From an uncultured OM43 clade bacterium (GTDB lineage Bacteria; Pseudomonadota; Gammaproteobacteria; Burkholderiales; Methylophilaceae), in assembly GCA_902558495.1 (NCBI GenBank), contig CACEEB010000005.1, positions 1 to 57,693 of the forward strand: 57,693 nucleotides of DNA, read 5' to 3'. This document shows positions 24,723 to 33,989 of this stretch, piece after piece. The stretch's first letter is position 1. Every line of letters begins with the position of its first letter. The notes under the pieces were generated by a model, which saw only the letters and a list, made by a program, of their open reading frames with translations, did not search any database and had not been told where the DNA came from. The position numbers and the translations under genes were made by a program.

Positions 24723-25816
24723 TAAAAATAGAGGACTTCAAAGAATTTTTTAAATCACTTGACCAAACAATCATTGGTTGCTTGATCATTATATTATCAA
24801 CAGGACTCGTTGCACTCTACAGTGCAGACAACAATCAACTTAATGAATTTAATACACAAATAATACATATCATATTAGGTTTTTTTGTTTTATTCATTGT
24901 TAGTAAAACACCTCCTAAAATCATTTTCTTCTACACTCCCTTTATGTATATCTTAGGAATATTTTTCTTACTCTTGGTTAAATTTATGGGGTATGAAGTT
25001 AATGGGTCACAAAGGTGGATTGATATTGGATTAATGAAATTTCAACCTTCAGAAATTTTTAAGCTTGTCCTACCGTTAATGTTAGCCTGGTTTTATCAAA
25101 ATAAAGAAAGGACTATAGCTCCTAAAATTCATTTTATATCTTTAATTTTTTTGTCTATTCCTTTTATCTTAATTCTAGATCAACCCGACCTTGGAACAGC
25201 TTTAATGCTCTCTTTCTCTGGTTTGGTAATTATTTTTATGGCAGGTTTATCAAGTAAATTTATTTTATGGGGATTTATTATTACTATCTTAAGCTCTCCT
25301 TTAATATGGAAAAATCTTGAACATTATCAACAAAATCGTATCCTTAGTTTAATTGATCCTTTTAAAGACGCCTTAGGGGCTGGGTACCAGACTATACAAT
25401 CTCTTATTGCACTTGGATCTGGAGGATTAATTGGTAAAGGATGGTTGAATAGTTCACAAACTCAACTTAACTTCCTACCGGAAGCTACCACTGACTTTAT
25501 ATTTGCAGTTTACAGTGAAGAATTTGGATTTATTGGGGTAATTGCAATCCTTTCAATTTATATAGCATTACTTTTAAGAATATTCTTTATGATTTCTAAA
25601 ATGCAAGATACCTTTTCTCGGCTTGCGAGTGTTGGTCTCTTAATTTCCTTATTTTCAGGAGTGTTGGTAAATCTAGGAATGATTTCTGGATTATTACCCA
25701 TAGTTGGAGCTCCATTGCCTTTTTTTAGTTACGGAGGAACATCTATGGTTGTTTCATTGGTAAGTCTTGGTATTATTATGTCTTTATATAATCATAAATC
25801 ATTAATAGCAAACTAA
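24719..25816 (+). CDS. rodA: Peptidoglycan glycosyltransferase RodA (SEDS family)
   Basis: Integral-membrane SEDS polymerase that extends glycan strands with PBP2 (365 aa, about ten helices). SEDS signatures: WIDIGLMKFQPSEIFKL near residue 100, DQPDLGTALMLSFSG containing the catalytic-region aspartate, FLPEATTDFIFAVYSEEFG, and the C-terminal LPIVGAPLPFFSYGGTS. It overlaps mrdA by 4 bp and rlpA by 1 bp. Confidence 0.97.
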   Translation: MIKIEDFKEFFKSLDQTIIGCLIIILSTGLVALYSADNNQLNEFNTQIIHIILGFFVLFIVSKTPPKIIFFYTPFMYILGIFFLLLVKFMGYEVNGSQRWIDIGLMKFQPSEIFKLVLPLMLAWFYQNKERTIAPKIHFISLIFLSIPFILILDQPDLGTALMLSFSGLVIIFMAGLSSKFILWGFIITILSSPLIWKNLEHYQQNRILSLIDPFKDALGAGYQTIQSLIALGSGGLIGKGWLNSSQTQLNFLPEATTDFIFAVYSEEFGFIGVIAILSIYIALLLRIFFMISKMQDTFSRLASVGLLISLFSGVLVNLGMISGLLPIVGAPLPFFSYGGTSMVVSLVSLGIIMSLYNHKSLIAN

Positions 25817-26616
25817 TGAATCGCATACTCATCATTTTTATCGTATTTTCCTTATCCGCATGCCAGTCGGTAATCGTTGATAAACCAGATCCTACATCAA
25901 AAAAGGGTGGTTATTACTCAGATGACGGGCCAGAAAAAAATATTCCACAAAATTTAGATCTTATTGAAGATGCTGTGCCAAGGACTGAACCAATAGCCAA
26001 AAGAGCAAACATGCCTTATAAAGTTTTTGGTAAAAAATATATACCTATGAAGAAAATTGTGCCTTTCAAAGAAAAAGGATATGCATCTTGGTATGGAAAA
26101 AAATATCATGGAAACAAAACTTCTGTTGGAGAAGTTTATGATATGTACCAAATGACCGCTGCACACAAAACACTACCACTGCCATGTTTTGTTAAGGTTA
26201 CAAATCTCAAAAATAATAAAACTGTTACAGTTAGAGTGAATGATAGGGGGCCCTTCATCAAAGATCGCATCATTGATTTATCATACGCGGCAGCTCACAG
26301 ACTAGATATTATTGAAAAGGGTAGTGAGGAAGTTGAAATTGAAGTAATAATTCCTACCCTTAGTAAATTAAATAAATCTGATGATAAAGGATTCTTTCTT
26401 CAAGTTGGGGCATTTTCTAAAAAAAATAATGCGCTTGATTTAGTTACAAAGATTAAAGCGATACATGCTGAAGATAAACAAGATATCAAAATAATCAAAA
26501 AATCTTCATTATATTCTGTAGTAATAGGTCCTTCCGCTTCCAAAGAGGAAGCAAAAAATTTGTCGGCTCTTATTTCATCCACACTAAAACAAAATGCATT
26601 TATTATTAAGCACTAG
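25816..26616 (+). CDS. rlpA: Septal-ring lytic transglycosylase RlpA, lipoprotein
   Basis: Outer-membrane lipoprotein with a double-psi beta-barrel domain that cleaves naked glycan strands (266 aa). The signal peptide ends in the lipobox LSAC, so C16 should be lipidated. The barrel carries GYASWYGKKYHGNKTSVGE, MTAAHKTLPLPCFVKVTN and VRVNDRGPF. The C-terminus is a SPOR domain starting about FFLQVGAFSKKNNA, which targets denuded septal glycan. The next gene is ybeD; dacA and a D-amino-acid aminotransferase, often found here, are absent. Confidence 0.94.
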   Translation: MNRILIIFIVFSLSACQSVIVDKPDPTSKKGGYYSDDGPEKNIPQNLDLIEDAVPRTEPIAKRANMPYKVFGKKYIPMKKIVPFKEKGYASWYGKKYHGNKTSVGEVYDMYQMTAAHKTLPLPCFVKVTNLKNNKTVTVRVNDRGPFIKDRIIDLSYAAAHRLDIIEKGSEEVEIEVIIPTLSKLNKSDDKGFFLQVGAFSKKNNALDLVTKIKAIHAEDKQDIKIIKKSSLYSVVIGPSASKEEAKNLSALISSTLKQNAFIIKH

Positions 26617-26621
26617 CAAAT

Positions 26622-26894
26622 ATGGTCCAAGAAAAAAAAGATACACTTATTGATTTTCCGTGTGATTTTCCTATAAAAATTATCGGTATCGTTAGTGAGG
26701 AATTTACCAGCGTTATCGTTGATATTATTCAAAAACATTTACCTAAATTTGATGCTCACAAGATTGAGATGAAGGGGAGTAGCGGTGGAAAATATATCAG
26801 TCTTACCTGCACTTTACATGTGGTGTCAAAGAATCAATTAGATGACATATACAGAGAGATATCCTCACATCCCATGACTAAATTTGTTCTTTAG
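26622..26894 (+). CDS. ybeD: DUF493 family protein (YbeD-like)
   Basis: Small soluble protein of 90 aa with a ferredoxin-like ACT-related fold and no known enzymatic role. FPCDFPIKIIGI at the start and the closing HPMTKFVL are typical of the family. It lies 2 bp before lipB, which is its usual neighbour and has suggested a link to lipoate metabolism. That link is context only. Confidence 0.9.
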   Translation: MVQEKKDTLIDFPCDFPIKIIGIVSEEFTSVIVDIIQKHLPKFDAHKIEMKGSSGGKYISLTCTLHVVSKNQLDDIYREISSHPMTKFVL

Positions 26895-26896
26895 TA

Positions 26897-27505
26897 ATGA
26901 ATGTGAAAATTAAAAATCTAGGTATAACAAAGTATCAAGATACGTGGCTAGCAATGAAAAATTTTATCTCTAGCAATCCTGATCATGACGAGATATGGAT
27001 TACAGAACATTATCCTATTTATACAGTTGGCCTTAATAAAAAAGGATTGGTTTTACCTAAAAATAAAGACATTGAGTTTTTGTATGTCGATAGGGGTGGA
27101 AAAATAACCTACCATGGCCCAGGACAACTCATTATTTATACTATGATAAATACTAAAAAATACTCCTTCAATATAAGACAACTGGTAACTATTCTTGAGC
27201 AATCTGTTGTACATTTATTAAAAAAAATAGGGGTTGAAAGCTTTACTAAAAATGATGCTCCTGGTGTATACATTAATAATAGTAAAATAGCCTCTATTGG
27301 ATTAAGGTTGAAGAATGGATATACATACCATGGCCTTAGTCTAAATATAGATATGGATTTATCCCCATTTAATAGTATTAATCCATGTGGCTTAAAAAAT
27401 ATATCTATGGCTCAAATATCAGATTTTAATGAAGAATATAATTTAGAAAAAAGTGCTAAAAGTATTGTAGCTTTTATAAAAAAAAATAAAAAATATTATG
27501 AATAA
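26897..27505 (+). CDS. lipB: Octanoyl-ACP:protein transferase LipB
   Basis: Moves octanoyl groups from acyl carrier protein to lipoyl domains (202 aa). Conserved segments: [16 protein letters not shown] near residue 70, [17 protein letters not shown] with the active lysine region, and the catalytic cysteine in [13 protein letters not shown]. It overlaps lipA by 8 bp; together they build the lipoyl cofactor. Confidence 0.96.
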   Translation: MNVKIKNLGITKYQDTWLAMKNFISSNPDHDEIWITEHYPIYTVGLNKKGLVLPKNKDIEFLYVDRGGKITYHGPGQLIIYTMINTKKYSFNIRQLVTILEQSVVHLLKKIGVESFTKNDAPGVYINNSKIASIGLRLKNGYTYHGLSLNIDMDLSPFNSINPCGLKNISMAQISDFNEEYNLEKSAKSIVAFIKKNKKYYE

Positions 27506-28436
27506 AATAATTCAAATTAAAGAAGTTGGGAGAGAGAAAACAGCAAGGCTTCCAATAAAGATTATCCAAACTGACAGGATTAAAAAACCGTCGTGGATAA
27601 AAATGAAACTGCCTGAAAGTAAAAAATTTCACGAAGTTAAATCACTTTTAAAAAAAAATCAACTTACTACAGTTTGCGAAGAAGCTAGTTGCCCTAATAT
27701 CGGTGAATGCTACAGTAAAGGTACTGCTACATTTATGATACTTGGTGAAATTTGCACAAGAAGGTGTCCATTTTGTGATGTTGCTAGTGGAATTCCGTTG
27801 CAACCTGATGAAAATGAGCCAATTCAATTAGGGAATGCTATTTCAAAATTAAAACTCAACTATGTTGTTATTACAAGCGTTGACAGAGATGATCTTAAGG
27901 ATGGTGGTGCTAATCATTTTGCAAAATGTATAAAGGAAATCAGAAAAAATAATTCTAAAACTAAAATTGAAATATTAGTTCCAGATTTTAGGGGCAAAGG
28001 TAAGATAGAAAAAGCCCTTGATATTTTTTCTAATGCACCTCCCGATATTTTCAATCATAACCTTGAAACTGTTCCTAGACTTTATAAAAGAGCTAGGCCT
28101 GGTGCAAAATATTTTCACTCTTTAAAATTACTTAAGAAATTTAAAGAAATTTTTCCTTTAGCGCCAACTAAGTCAGGTTTAATGCTCGGGCTAGGTGAAA
28201 CAAATGAAGAAATTATCGAAGTAATGAAGGATATGAGAAAACATGAGGTTGATATGTTGACCTTAGGGCAATATTTACAACCTACACCCTTCCATCTTTC
28301 CGTAGAAAGATATGTCTCTCCAAGTGAATTTTTAGATCTAAAAGTAGAAGCTGAAAAATTAGGTTTTAAATCAGTAGCTAGTGGTCCAATGGTAAGAAGT
28401 AGTTACCATGCAGATATACAATCAGAGGCGTTATAA
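27498..28436 (+). CDS. lipA: Lipoyl synthase
   Basis: Radical SAM enzyme that inserts two sulfurs into protein-bound octanoyl groups (312 aa). Both 4Fe-4S sites are visible: the auxiliary cluster motif [12 protein letters not shown] and the radical SAM motif CTRRCPFC. The C-terminal RSSYHAD provides the serine ligand of the auxiliary cluster. gshA follows 2 bp downstream. Confidence 0.97.
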   Translation: MNKIIQIKEVGREKTARLPIKIIQTDRIKKPSWIKMKLPESKKFHEVKSLLKKNQLTTVCEEASCPNIGECYSKGTATFMILGEICTRRCPFCDVASGIPLQPDENEPIQLGNAISKLKLNYVVITSVDRDDLKDGGANHFAKCIKEIRKNNSKTKIEILVPDFRGKGKIEKALDIFSNAPPDIFNHNLETVPRLYKRARPGAKYFHSLKLLKKFKEIFPLAPTKSGLMLGLGETNEEIIEVMKDMRKHEVDMLTLGQYLQPTPFHLSVERYVSPSEFLDLKVEAEKLGFKSVASGPMVRSSYHADIQSEAL

Positions 28437-28438
28437 AT

Positions 28439-29722
28439 ATGATTCCAACTCTTAGTACACCAATGGGGGCTGAGCTATTTAAGCTTGAAAAATATATTGT
28501 TAATCATAGCTGTGACATTGAGCAATGGTTTAGAAGTCAATGGCAAAATCATCAAGCTCCATTTTATGCATCAGTCGACTTAAGGAATGCTGGATTTAAG
28601 TTAGCCCCTGTTGACACGAATCTTTTTCCAGGGGGATTTAATAACTTATGTGAAACATTCGTTCCCCTAAGCATTCAGGCTGCATCTGTTGCTATTGAAA
28701 AATTTTGCCCAGACGCTAAAAAAATATTGATTATTCCAGAAAACCACACGCGTAACACTTTTTACTTAAAGAATTTATACAGCCTTCATAATATTCTTTC
28801 AAAAGCTGGACTTGAGGTGAGATTTGGTTCAATCAACGATGAAGTGAAAACCCCTGAAGTAATAACAATAGAACCAGATAAATCCATAACCCTAGAGCCT
28901 ATTAATAAAAAGGATCATGGAATAATAATTCACAATGATGACTCGAGTTTTTTTAGGCCGTGTGCAATATTACTCAATAATGATTTATCAGTAAGCATAC
29001 CTAACGAATTGAAAGATATTGACCAACATATAATCCCTCCCTTAAATGCTGGTTGGATAACACGAAGAAAATCTAATCATTTTAAATTTTATGATGATGT
29101 AGTAAATGAATTTGCTGATTTTACAAAAATTGACCCTTGGCTTATTAATCCTTTTTTTGAAAAAATTTCCAATTTAGATTTCCATGAACGAAAAGGAGAA
29201 GAGGAGTTATCTCAAAGAGTAGGCTCATTATTAAAAAAAATTCAAGATAAATATGATCAACATCAAATCAAACACGCTCCTTATGTTGTTATTAAGGCTG
29301 ATGCAGGAACATATGGTATGGGTATCATGATTGCAAAAAGTCCTGAGGATGTTTTAAGTCTGAATAGAAAAAAAAGAAATAAAATGTCAGTAATAAAAGA
29401 AGGAGTTAAAGTCAGCGAAGTCATTATTCAAGAAGGAATACATACTGAAGAAAATATAGACGGAGCCGTCACTGAGCCAGTAATTTATATGATTGATCAC
29501 TTTGTGATTGGAGGTTTTTATCGCGTCCATACAGCCAAAGGTAAGGATGAAAATCTAAATGCTCCTGGGATGCATTTTATACCCCAACCCTTTGAAACTT
29601 CCTGTCTTATGCCAGATCAAGGAAGACCATGCGATGATGAGGCAAACCGTTTTTATGCATACGGAGTAATAGCAAGACTTGCTTTAATTGCTGCTGCACG
29701 AGAATTAGAGTTTAAATCATGA
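28439..29722 (+). CDS. gshA: Glutamate-cysteine ligase, A. ferrooxidans type
   Basis: Joins glutamate and cysteine, the first step of glutathione synthesis (427 aa). It is not the E. coli-type GshA. Length and features such as SVDLRNAGFKLAPVDTNLFP near residue 45 and VIKADAGTYGMGIM fit the distinct family first named from Acidithiobacillus ferrooxidans. Family assignment is from memory of its signature and from its partner gshB, which overlaps it by 4 bp. In methylotrophs glutathione can also take part in formaldehyde handling; that is background and not shown here. Confidence 0.88.
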   Translation: MIPTLSTPMGAELFKLEKYIVNHSCDIEQWFRSQWQNHQAPFYASVDLRNAGFKLAPVDTNLFPGGFNNLCETFVPLSIQAASVAIEKFCPDAKKILIIPENHTRNTFYLKNLYSLHNILSKAGLEVRFGSINDEVKTPEVITIEPDKSITLEPINKKDHGIIIHNDDSSFFRPCAILLNNDLSVSIPNELKDIDQHIIPPLNAGWITRRKSNHFKFYDDVVNEFADFTKIDPWLINPFFEKISNLDFHERKGEEELSQRVGSLLKKIQDKYDQHQIKHAPYVVIKADAGTYGMGIMIAKSPEDVLSLNRKKRNKMSVIKEGVKVSEVIIQEGIHTEENIDGAVTEPVIYMIDHFVIGGFYRVHTAKGKDENLNAPGMHFIPQPFETSCLMPDQGRPCDDEANRFYAYGVIARLALIAAARELEFKS

Positions 29723-30639
29723 GTTATATATTTATTATTGATAGCCCAGCAAATTTAAATATTCAAAAAGATACTACGGTGCATTTGATGAAAGAGTTTA
29801 TGCGCCAAGATAAGGAGATATTTTGTTGCGGTATAAACGACCTCACTATAAATGAACAAAATGAAGTGATATTTAGCTGTAATAAAATAAAGAAAATAAA
29901 TGGCAAAATTAATCTAGAAAAATCAACAATAAACAATGCAAAAGATTTCAAAACTATTTTTGTCAGAAAAGATCCTCCTTTTGACCAAACATATCTAAAT
30001 GCTACTTTTATTATGGATCATATTTCTAACGCTGGTGGTAACGTAATAAATCCTGGATCATCACTCAGAAATCATAATGAAAAAATGGGAATCCTTCAGT
30101 TTTCAGATTATATAAGCCCTACAATAGTGTCAGCCTGCACTAGCATGCTTAAAAAATTTATTAATGAAAATAAAAAGGTAATTTTAAAGCCTATCGATGG
30201 TATGGCGGGTAATGGAATCTTTATGGTCTCTGCAAACGATCCAAATCTTAATGTTATTTTAGAAACTATGATTGCTAATGATCAACTCATAATGGCCCAA
30301 AAATTTATACCTGATATCAAAAAAGGAGATAAAAGAATTATTCTTATCAATGGAGAGCCTATACCATATGCCTTGGCTAGAATTCCACATAATAATGAAA
30401 TAAGAGCTAATTTGGCTAAAGGCGGTAAAGGAATTATTCAAAAAATATCAGATAAAGATATGCATATTATTAATACAATAAAACCTTACTTAAAAAAGAA
30501 TAATTTTCGTTTTGTAGGTATCGATATAATCGGAGAATACTTAACAGAAATTAATGTTACAAGTCCAACAGGCTTAGTAGAAATTGAAGCGCAATCCAAA
30601 ACTAACTTCACTGAATCTATAGTAAATGATTTTTCGTAA
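29719..30639 (+). CDS. gshB: Glutathione synthetase
   Basis: Adds glycine to gamma-glutamylcysteine using ATP (306 aa, ATP-grasp fold). The N-terminal VRKDPPFDQTYLNATFI, the ATP-binding KVILKPIDGMAGNGIFMV and the C-terminal NVTSPTGLVEIE match bacterial GshB. It starts inside the end of gshA and overlaps apbE by 14 bp. Confidence 0.95.
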   Translation: MSYIFIIDSPANLNIQKDTTVHLMKEFMRQDKEIFCCGINDLTINEQNEVIFSCNKIKKINGKINLEKSTINNAKDFKTIFVRKDPPFDQTYLNATFIMDHISNAGGNVINPGSSLRNHNEKMGILQFSDYISPTIVSACTSMLKKFINENKKVILKPIDGMAGNGIFMVSANDPNLNVILETMIANDQLIMAQKFIPDIKKGDKRIILINGEPIPYALARIPHNNEIRANLAKGGKGIIQKISDKDMHIINTIKPYLKKNNFRFVGIDIIGEYLTEINVTSPTGLVEIEAQSKTNFTESIVNDFS

Positions 30640-31666
30640 TCTAATATTTTTTTTAATTATCTTCCTTTGTGGATGTGGGCAAAAGGATAGAGTTTACCAA
30701 TATAAAGATTATATCTTCGGCACAATAATTGACATCAAAATATACGGAGAAACTGAAAATAAAAGCAAACAAATAACTAACTTGATTTTTGACGATTTTC
30801 AGCGGTTACATAATTATCTCCACCCGTGGGAGAAAAGTTTAATTAGTGATATGAATCATGCAATATCGACTGGTAAATCTTTCATTATAGACGATGCAGA
30901 AATTATTCGAGTTTTGAAAGAAAACACGGAATTATCACAGAAAACAGATAATTTTTTCAACCCTGCAATGGGGAAATTAATTGCACTTTGGGGTTTTCAC
31001 GAGGATAACATTAAGCAGTCTATACCCAGCTCATCAGTGATAAAAGATTTCGTAAGCAACATGCCACTTATGGAAGATTTAACGATAACAAATAACACTG
31101 TGAGCAGTAAGAATAAAAAATTTCAACTTGATTTAGGAGGGTATGCAAAGGGCTACGCTCTTGATCGTGCAAAAATAATTTTACAAAATAATAATATTAA
31201 AAATGCACTAGTGAATATAGGCGGAAATATTATTGCTATCGGCATGCGGGGTGATAGAAACTGGATAGTAGGAATTCAACATCCTCGCAAACCCTCAGCA
31301 ATTGCTTCTATTAATTTACTTCCTGGATGGTCTATTGGAACCTCAGGGGACTATCAGAGATATTTTATGATGAATGAAAAAAGATACTCTCATCTAATTA
31401 ATCCAATCTCAGGATTCCCATCAGCTAATAGCCAATCAACCACAATCTTAATTCCACCTTCCAAAAATTCAGGTGTCCTTTCTGATGTTTATTCAAAGCC
31501 TTTATTTATTGCTCCAACAGAAATAAAAATTGAAATTGCAAAAAAACTTAATATTAAATATTTTATGATTATTCAAAATGATGAGAAAATATTGATAAGT
31601 AATGAAATGAATAAAGTTATAACATGGATCGACTTAAAAGATGAAAAAGGTATTACCGTTTATTAA
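30626..31666 (+). CDS. apbE: FAD:protein FMN transferase ApbE, lipoprotein
   Basis: Attaches FMN covalently to threonines of exported or membrane redox proteins such as RnfG or NqrC (346 aa). The signal peptide ends in FLCGCG, so it is likely membrane-anchored by lipid and acts in the periplasm. Family motifs: LHPWEKSLISDMN, LDLGGYAKGYALDRA and ALVNIGGNIIAIG, with WSIGTSGDYQRYF later. No flavinylated target is present in this window. It overlaps gshB by 14 bp and the NusG-II gene by 26 bp. Confidence 0.93.
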   Translation: MIFRNLIFFLIIFLCGCGQKDRVYQYKDYIFGTIIDIKIYGETENKSKQITNLIFDDFQRLHNYLHPWEKSLISDMNHAISTGKSFIIDDAEIIRVLKENTELSQKTDNFFNPAMGKLIALWGFHEDNIKQSIPSSSVIKDFVSNMPLMEDLTITNNTVSSKNKKFQLDLGGYAKGYALDRAKIILQNNNIKNALVNIGGNIIAIGMRGDRNWIVGIQHPRKPSAIASINLLPGWSIGTSGDYQRYFMMNEKRYSHLINPISGFPSANSQSTTILIPPSKNSGVLSDVYSKPLFIAPTEIKIEIAKKLNIKYFMIIQNDEKILISNEMNKVITWIDLKDEKGITVY

Positions 31667-32027
31667 AACAGTAAAATTGGGTGATGTATTAATAATATTT
31701 ATGCTTATGGGGCTAATAATATTTATTATAAATAAGTCATGGAACACGCCCATTGGACAATACTTAAAAATTGAAAAAAATAATGAACCTCCAAAGATTA
31801 TTAGCCTTAACCAAATAAAAGAAGAAGAAATTGCTGGGCTTTTGGGAGACAGTAATATTAGTATAGTTGATGGTAAAGCACGCTTCTCAAAAGCCCCATG
31901 TACAAAAAAATATTGCATACACCAAGGTTGGATAAATAAAGTAAATCAGACTATTGTATGTCTACCAAATCAAATCACTATCTCCATTACTGATGGTAGT
32001 GAGAGCTATGACTCCGTTAACTATTAA
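31641..32027 (+). CDS. NusG domain II-containing membrane protein
   Basis: A 128-residue protein with one N-terminal membrane helix (about 13-31) and an extracytoplasmic domain of the NusG domain II type. Three cysteines sit in the C-terminal half in the pattern C-x5-C ... VCLPNQ, with CIHQGWINK between them, as is typical of this family. Such proteins recur between apbE and a Gx transporter gene and are linked to flavin-based membrane electron transfer. The precise role is unknown. It overlaps both neighbours. Confidence 0.85.
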   Translation: MKKVLPFIKTVKLGDVLIIFMLMGLIIFIINKSWNTPIGQYLKIEKNNEPPKIISLNQIKEEEIAGLLGDSNISIVDGKARFSKAPCTKKYCIHQGWINKVNQTIVCLPNQITISITDGSESYDSVNY

Positions 32028-32532
32028 GACAAATACAGAAGATCACTTCATAGCCAAACTTGCAGCTATTGCAATAGTATTATCAATTATTGAATTTTTT
32101 CTTCCTAGCCCTATTCCTGGGGTAAAGCCTGGTATAGCCAATATAATTATTTTATATACTTTGGTAAAATTTAATTTACAAACGGCAGTTTGGGTATCAC
32201 TTATTAGAGTTTTTGTGTCTAGTATATTAGTTGGTTCTTTAATGGCCCCTACTTTTTTTCTTAGTCTTTTTGGTGCAATTTCGAGTCTTATTTTTTTATT
32301 TATTTTTCAAAAACTACCAAAAAAATATTTTTCTGTCATTAGCCTTGGAATTATTGCAGCATTTGGCCATATACTTGGTCAATTCTTTATAGCTCGCATA
32401 TGGGTCATACCTCATGACAGTATTTTTAATCTCCTCCCTTTATTTTTAATCTCCTCCTTAATATTTGGTGTGTTAAGCGGATTTATAACCGACACATTGC
32501 TAGAACATAAGACAAATCGACTCCCTAATTAA
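32008..32532 (+). CDS. Gx transporter / heptaprenyl diphosphate synthase component I-like membrane protein
   Basis: A polytopic membrane protein of 174 aa with about five helices. The glycine-proline segment PSPIPGVKPGIANIIILYT is the family signature of the Gx or Hpre_diP_synt_I group. ATG 32008 is chosen because GAGAG lies just upstream; upstream in-frame starts would lie deep inside the NusG-II gene. Despite its name the family is unlikely to be a prenyl synthase, as it has no Asp-rich motif. Its place after apbE and NusG-II suggests a role in flavin or quinone-linked redox, which is inference. Confidence 0.82.
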   Translation: MTPLTIKTNTEDHFIAKLAAIAIVLSIIEFFLPSPIPGVKPGIANIIILYTLVKFNLQTAVWVSLIRVFVSSILVGSLMAPTFFLSLFGAISSLIFLFIFQKLPKKYFSVISLGIIAAFGHILGQFFIARIWVIPHDSIFNLLPLFLISSLIFGVLSGFITDTLLEHKTNRLPN

Positions 32533-32547
32533 TGCTAAAATACTCAA

Positions 32548-32706
32548 ATGTATAAAAAAATAATTATAGTTTTAGTTTTATTAACCCCGTTGCTAATGTC
32601 TTGTGGCACCAAGGGATCACTTTACATTCCTGAGGAAAGATATCCACAGAATGATAGCTTTAACAAACAAGATAATAATGATCTTTCAAATTTCTCAGTT
32701 ACATAA
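32548..32706 (+). CDS. lptM: LPS-assembly lipoprotein LptM (YifL-like)
   Basis: Very small lipoprotein of 52 aa. The signal sequence is followed by the lipobox MSCG (C19) and the family signature CGTKGSLYIPEE. LptM binds the LptD-LptE translocon and aids its oxidative maturation in E. coli. The remaining tail is polar, rich in Asn and Asp. It sits 15 bp after the Gx gene and 3 bp before the lysA ATG. The lptM-lysA pairing is conserved widely and supports the call. Confidence 0.9.
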   Translation: MYKKIIIVLVLLTPLLMSCGTKGSLYIPEERYPQNDSFNKQDNNDLSNFSVT

Positions 32707-32709
32707 GTG

Positions 32710-33963
32710 ATGACTGAAAGCATAATTCATTTAAAAGAAAACAATTACTATATTGAGGATGTACCACTAGATAAACTTTGCCAGTCTTTTGGGACTCCAA
32801 GTTATATTTACTCCAAAAAAAGTATAGTAGACTCCTTCAATAAGCTTGATAAAGCCTTTAATAATTATGAAAGACTCATCTGCTTTGCTGTAAAAGCAAA
32901 TCCTAATATTGCAATATTAAATGTTCTTGCAAATCTCGGAGCAGGTTTTGATATTGTTTCAGGGGGAGAGTTAAAAAGAGTTATTGCCGCAAAAGGAGAT
33001 ACCAAAAAAGTTGTATTTTCTGGTATTGGTAAATCTATTGATGAAATAAGTCTCGCACTAAAACATGAAATATTAGCGTTTAATGTTGAATCTGAAGCAG
33101 AGCTTTACCGTATCCAAGATATTGCTAAATCAATGGGTAAGACTGCCAATATTTCTATAAGAGTAAACCCTGATGTCGATGCTAAAACACATCCTTATAT
33201 TTCGACTGGTCTTAAAGATAATAAATTTGGAGTGGATGAAAAAAAAGCTATAGATCTATATAAAGTTGCTAAGGAAATGGACTCAATAATTATTAAAGGA
33301 GTTGACTGTCATATAGGTTCACAAATTACAGAAATAGGGCCCTTTACTGATGCTATCTCTAAGCTTTTAAAAATGATAGATACACTTACATTAATGGGTA
33401 TTGATATTGATCATTTAGATATTGGTGGAGGTATTGGTATTAATTATGATGATGAAAAAATATTTAACTTCGATGAATATGCTTCAGCCATATCTAGATT
33501 ATTTGCAAAGCGTAAATTTAAGATAATTTTCGAACCAGGAAGAGCTATAGTAGGTAAAGCAGGTATTCTTCTATCAAAAATCGAATATATTAAAAAAGGG
33601 CAATCAAAAAACTTTGCTGTAATTGACGCTGCTATGAACGATCTAATGCGTCCGTCTTTGTATAATGCTCATCACGAAATCGTCAATACTTCAAACTGTA
33701 ATGAAAAAAAAGATACTTATGACATAGTTGGCCCAGTTTGTGAAACAGGAGACTTTCTTGGTAAGAATAGAAAGCTTTCCATAAGTCCTAATAATATTTT
33801 GGCAATTTTAGATGTGGGTGCTTATGGAATGAGTATGAGCTCCAATTATAATTCACGCACGCGACCAACAGAACTGTTAATTGACGGTAACAAGGTATTT
33901 GAAATTAAAAAAAGGGAAGTGTTTGATGATTTAATTCGTTACGAATCCCTGCCTTCAGTCTAA
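32710..33963 (+). CDS. lysA: Diaminopimelate decarboxylase
   Basis: PLP enzyme that makes lysine from meso-diaminopimelate (417 aa). The PLP lysine lies in ICFAVKANPNI near residue 60. Other fold type III signatures are HIGSQI, LDIGGGIGINY, IFEPGRAIVG and GPVCETGDFLGKNR. ATG 32710 is preferred over the adjacent GTG 32707. It follows lptM closely. Confidence 0.97.
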   Translation: MTESIIHLKENNYYIEDVPLDKLCQSFGTPSYIYSKKSIVDSFNKLDKAFNNYERLICFAVKANPNIAILNVLANLGAGFDIVSGGELKRVIAAKGDTKKVVFSGIGKSIDEISLALKHEILAFNVESEAELYRIQDIAKSMGKTANISIRVNPDVDAKTHPYISTGLKDNKFGVDEKKAIDLYKVAKEMDSIIIKGVDCHIGSQITEIGPFTDAISKLLKMIDTLTLMGIDIDHLDIGGGIGINYDDEKIFNFDEYASAISRLFAKRKFKIIFEPGRAIVGKAGILLSKIEYIKKGQSKNFAVIDAAMNDLMRPSLYNAHHEIVNTSNCNEKKDTYDIVGPVCETGDFLGKNRKLSISPNNILAILDVGAYGMSMSSNYNSRTRPTELLIDGNKVFEIKKREVFDDLIRYESLPSV

Positions 33964-33989
33964 GAAATTTTTTTATTTATAAATAATAT

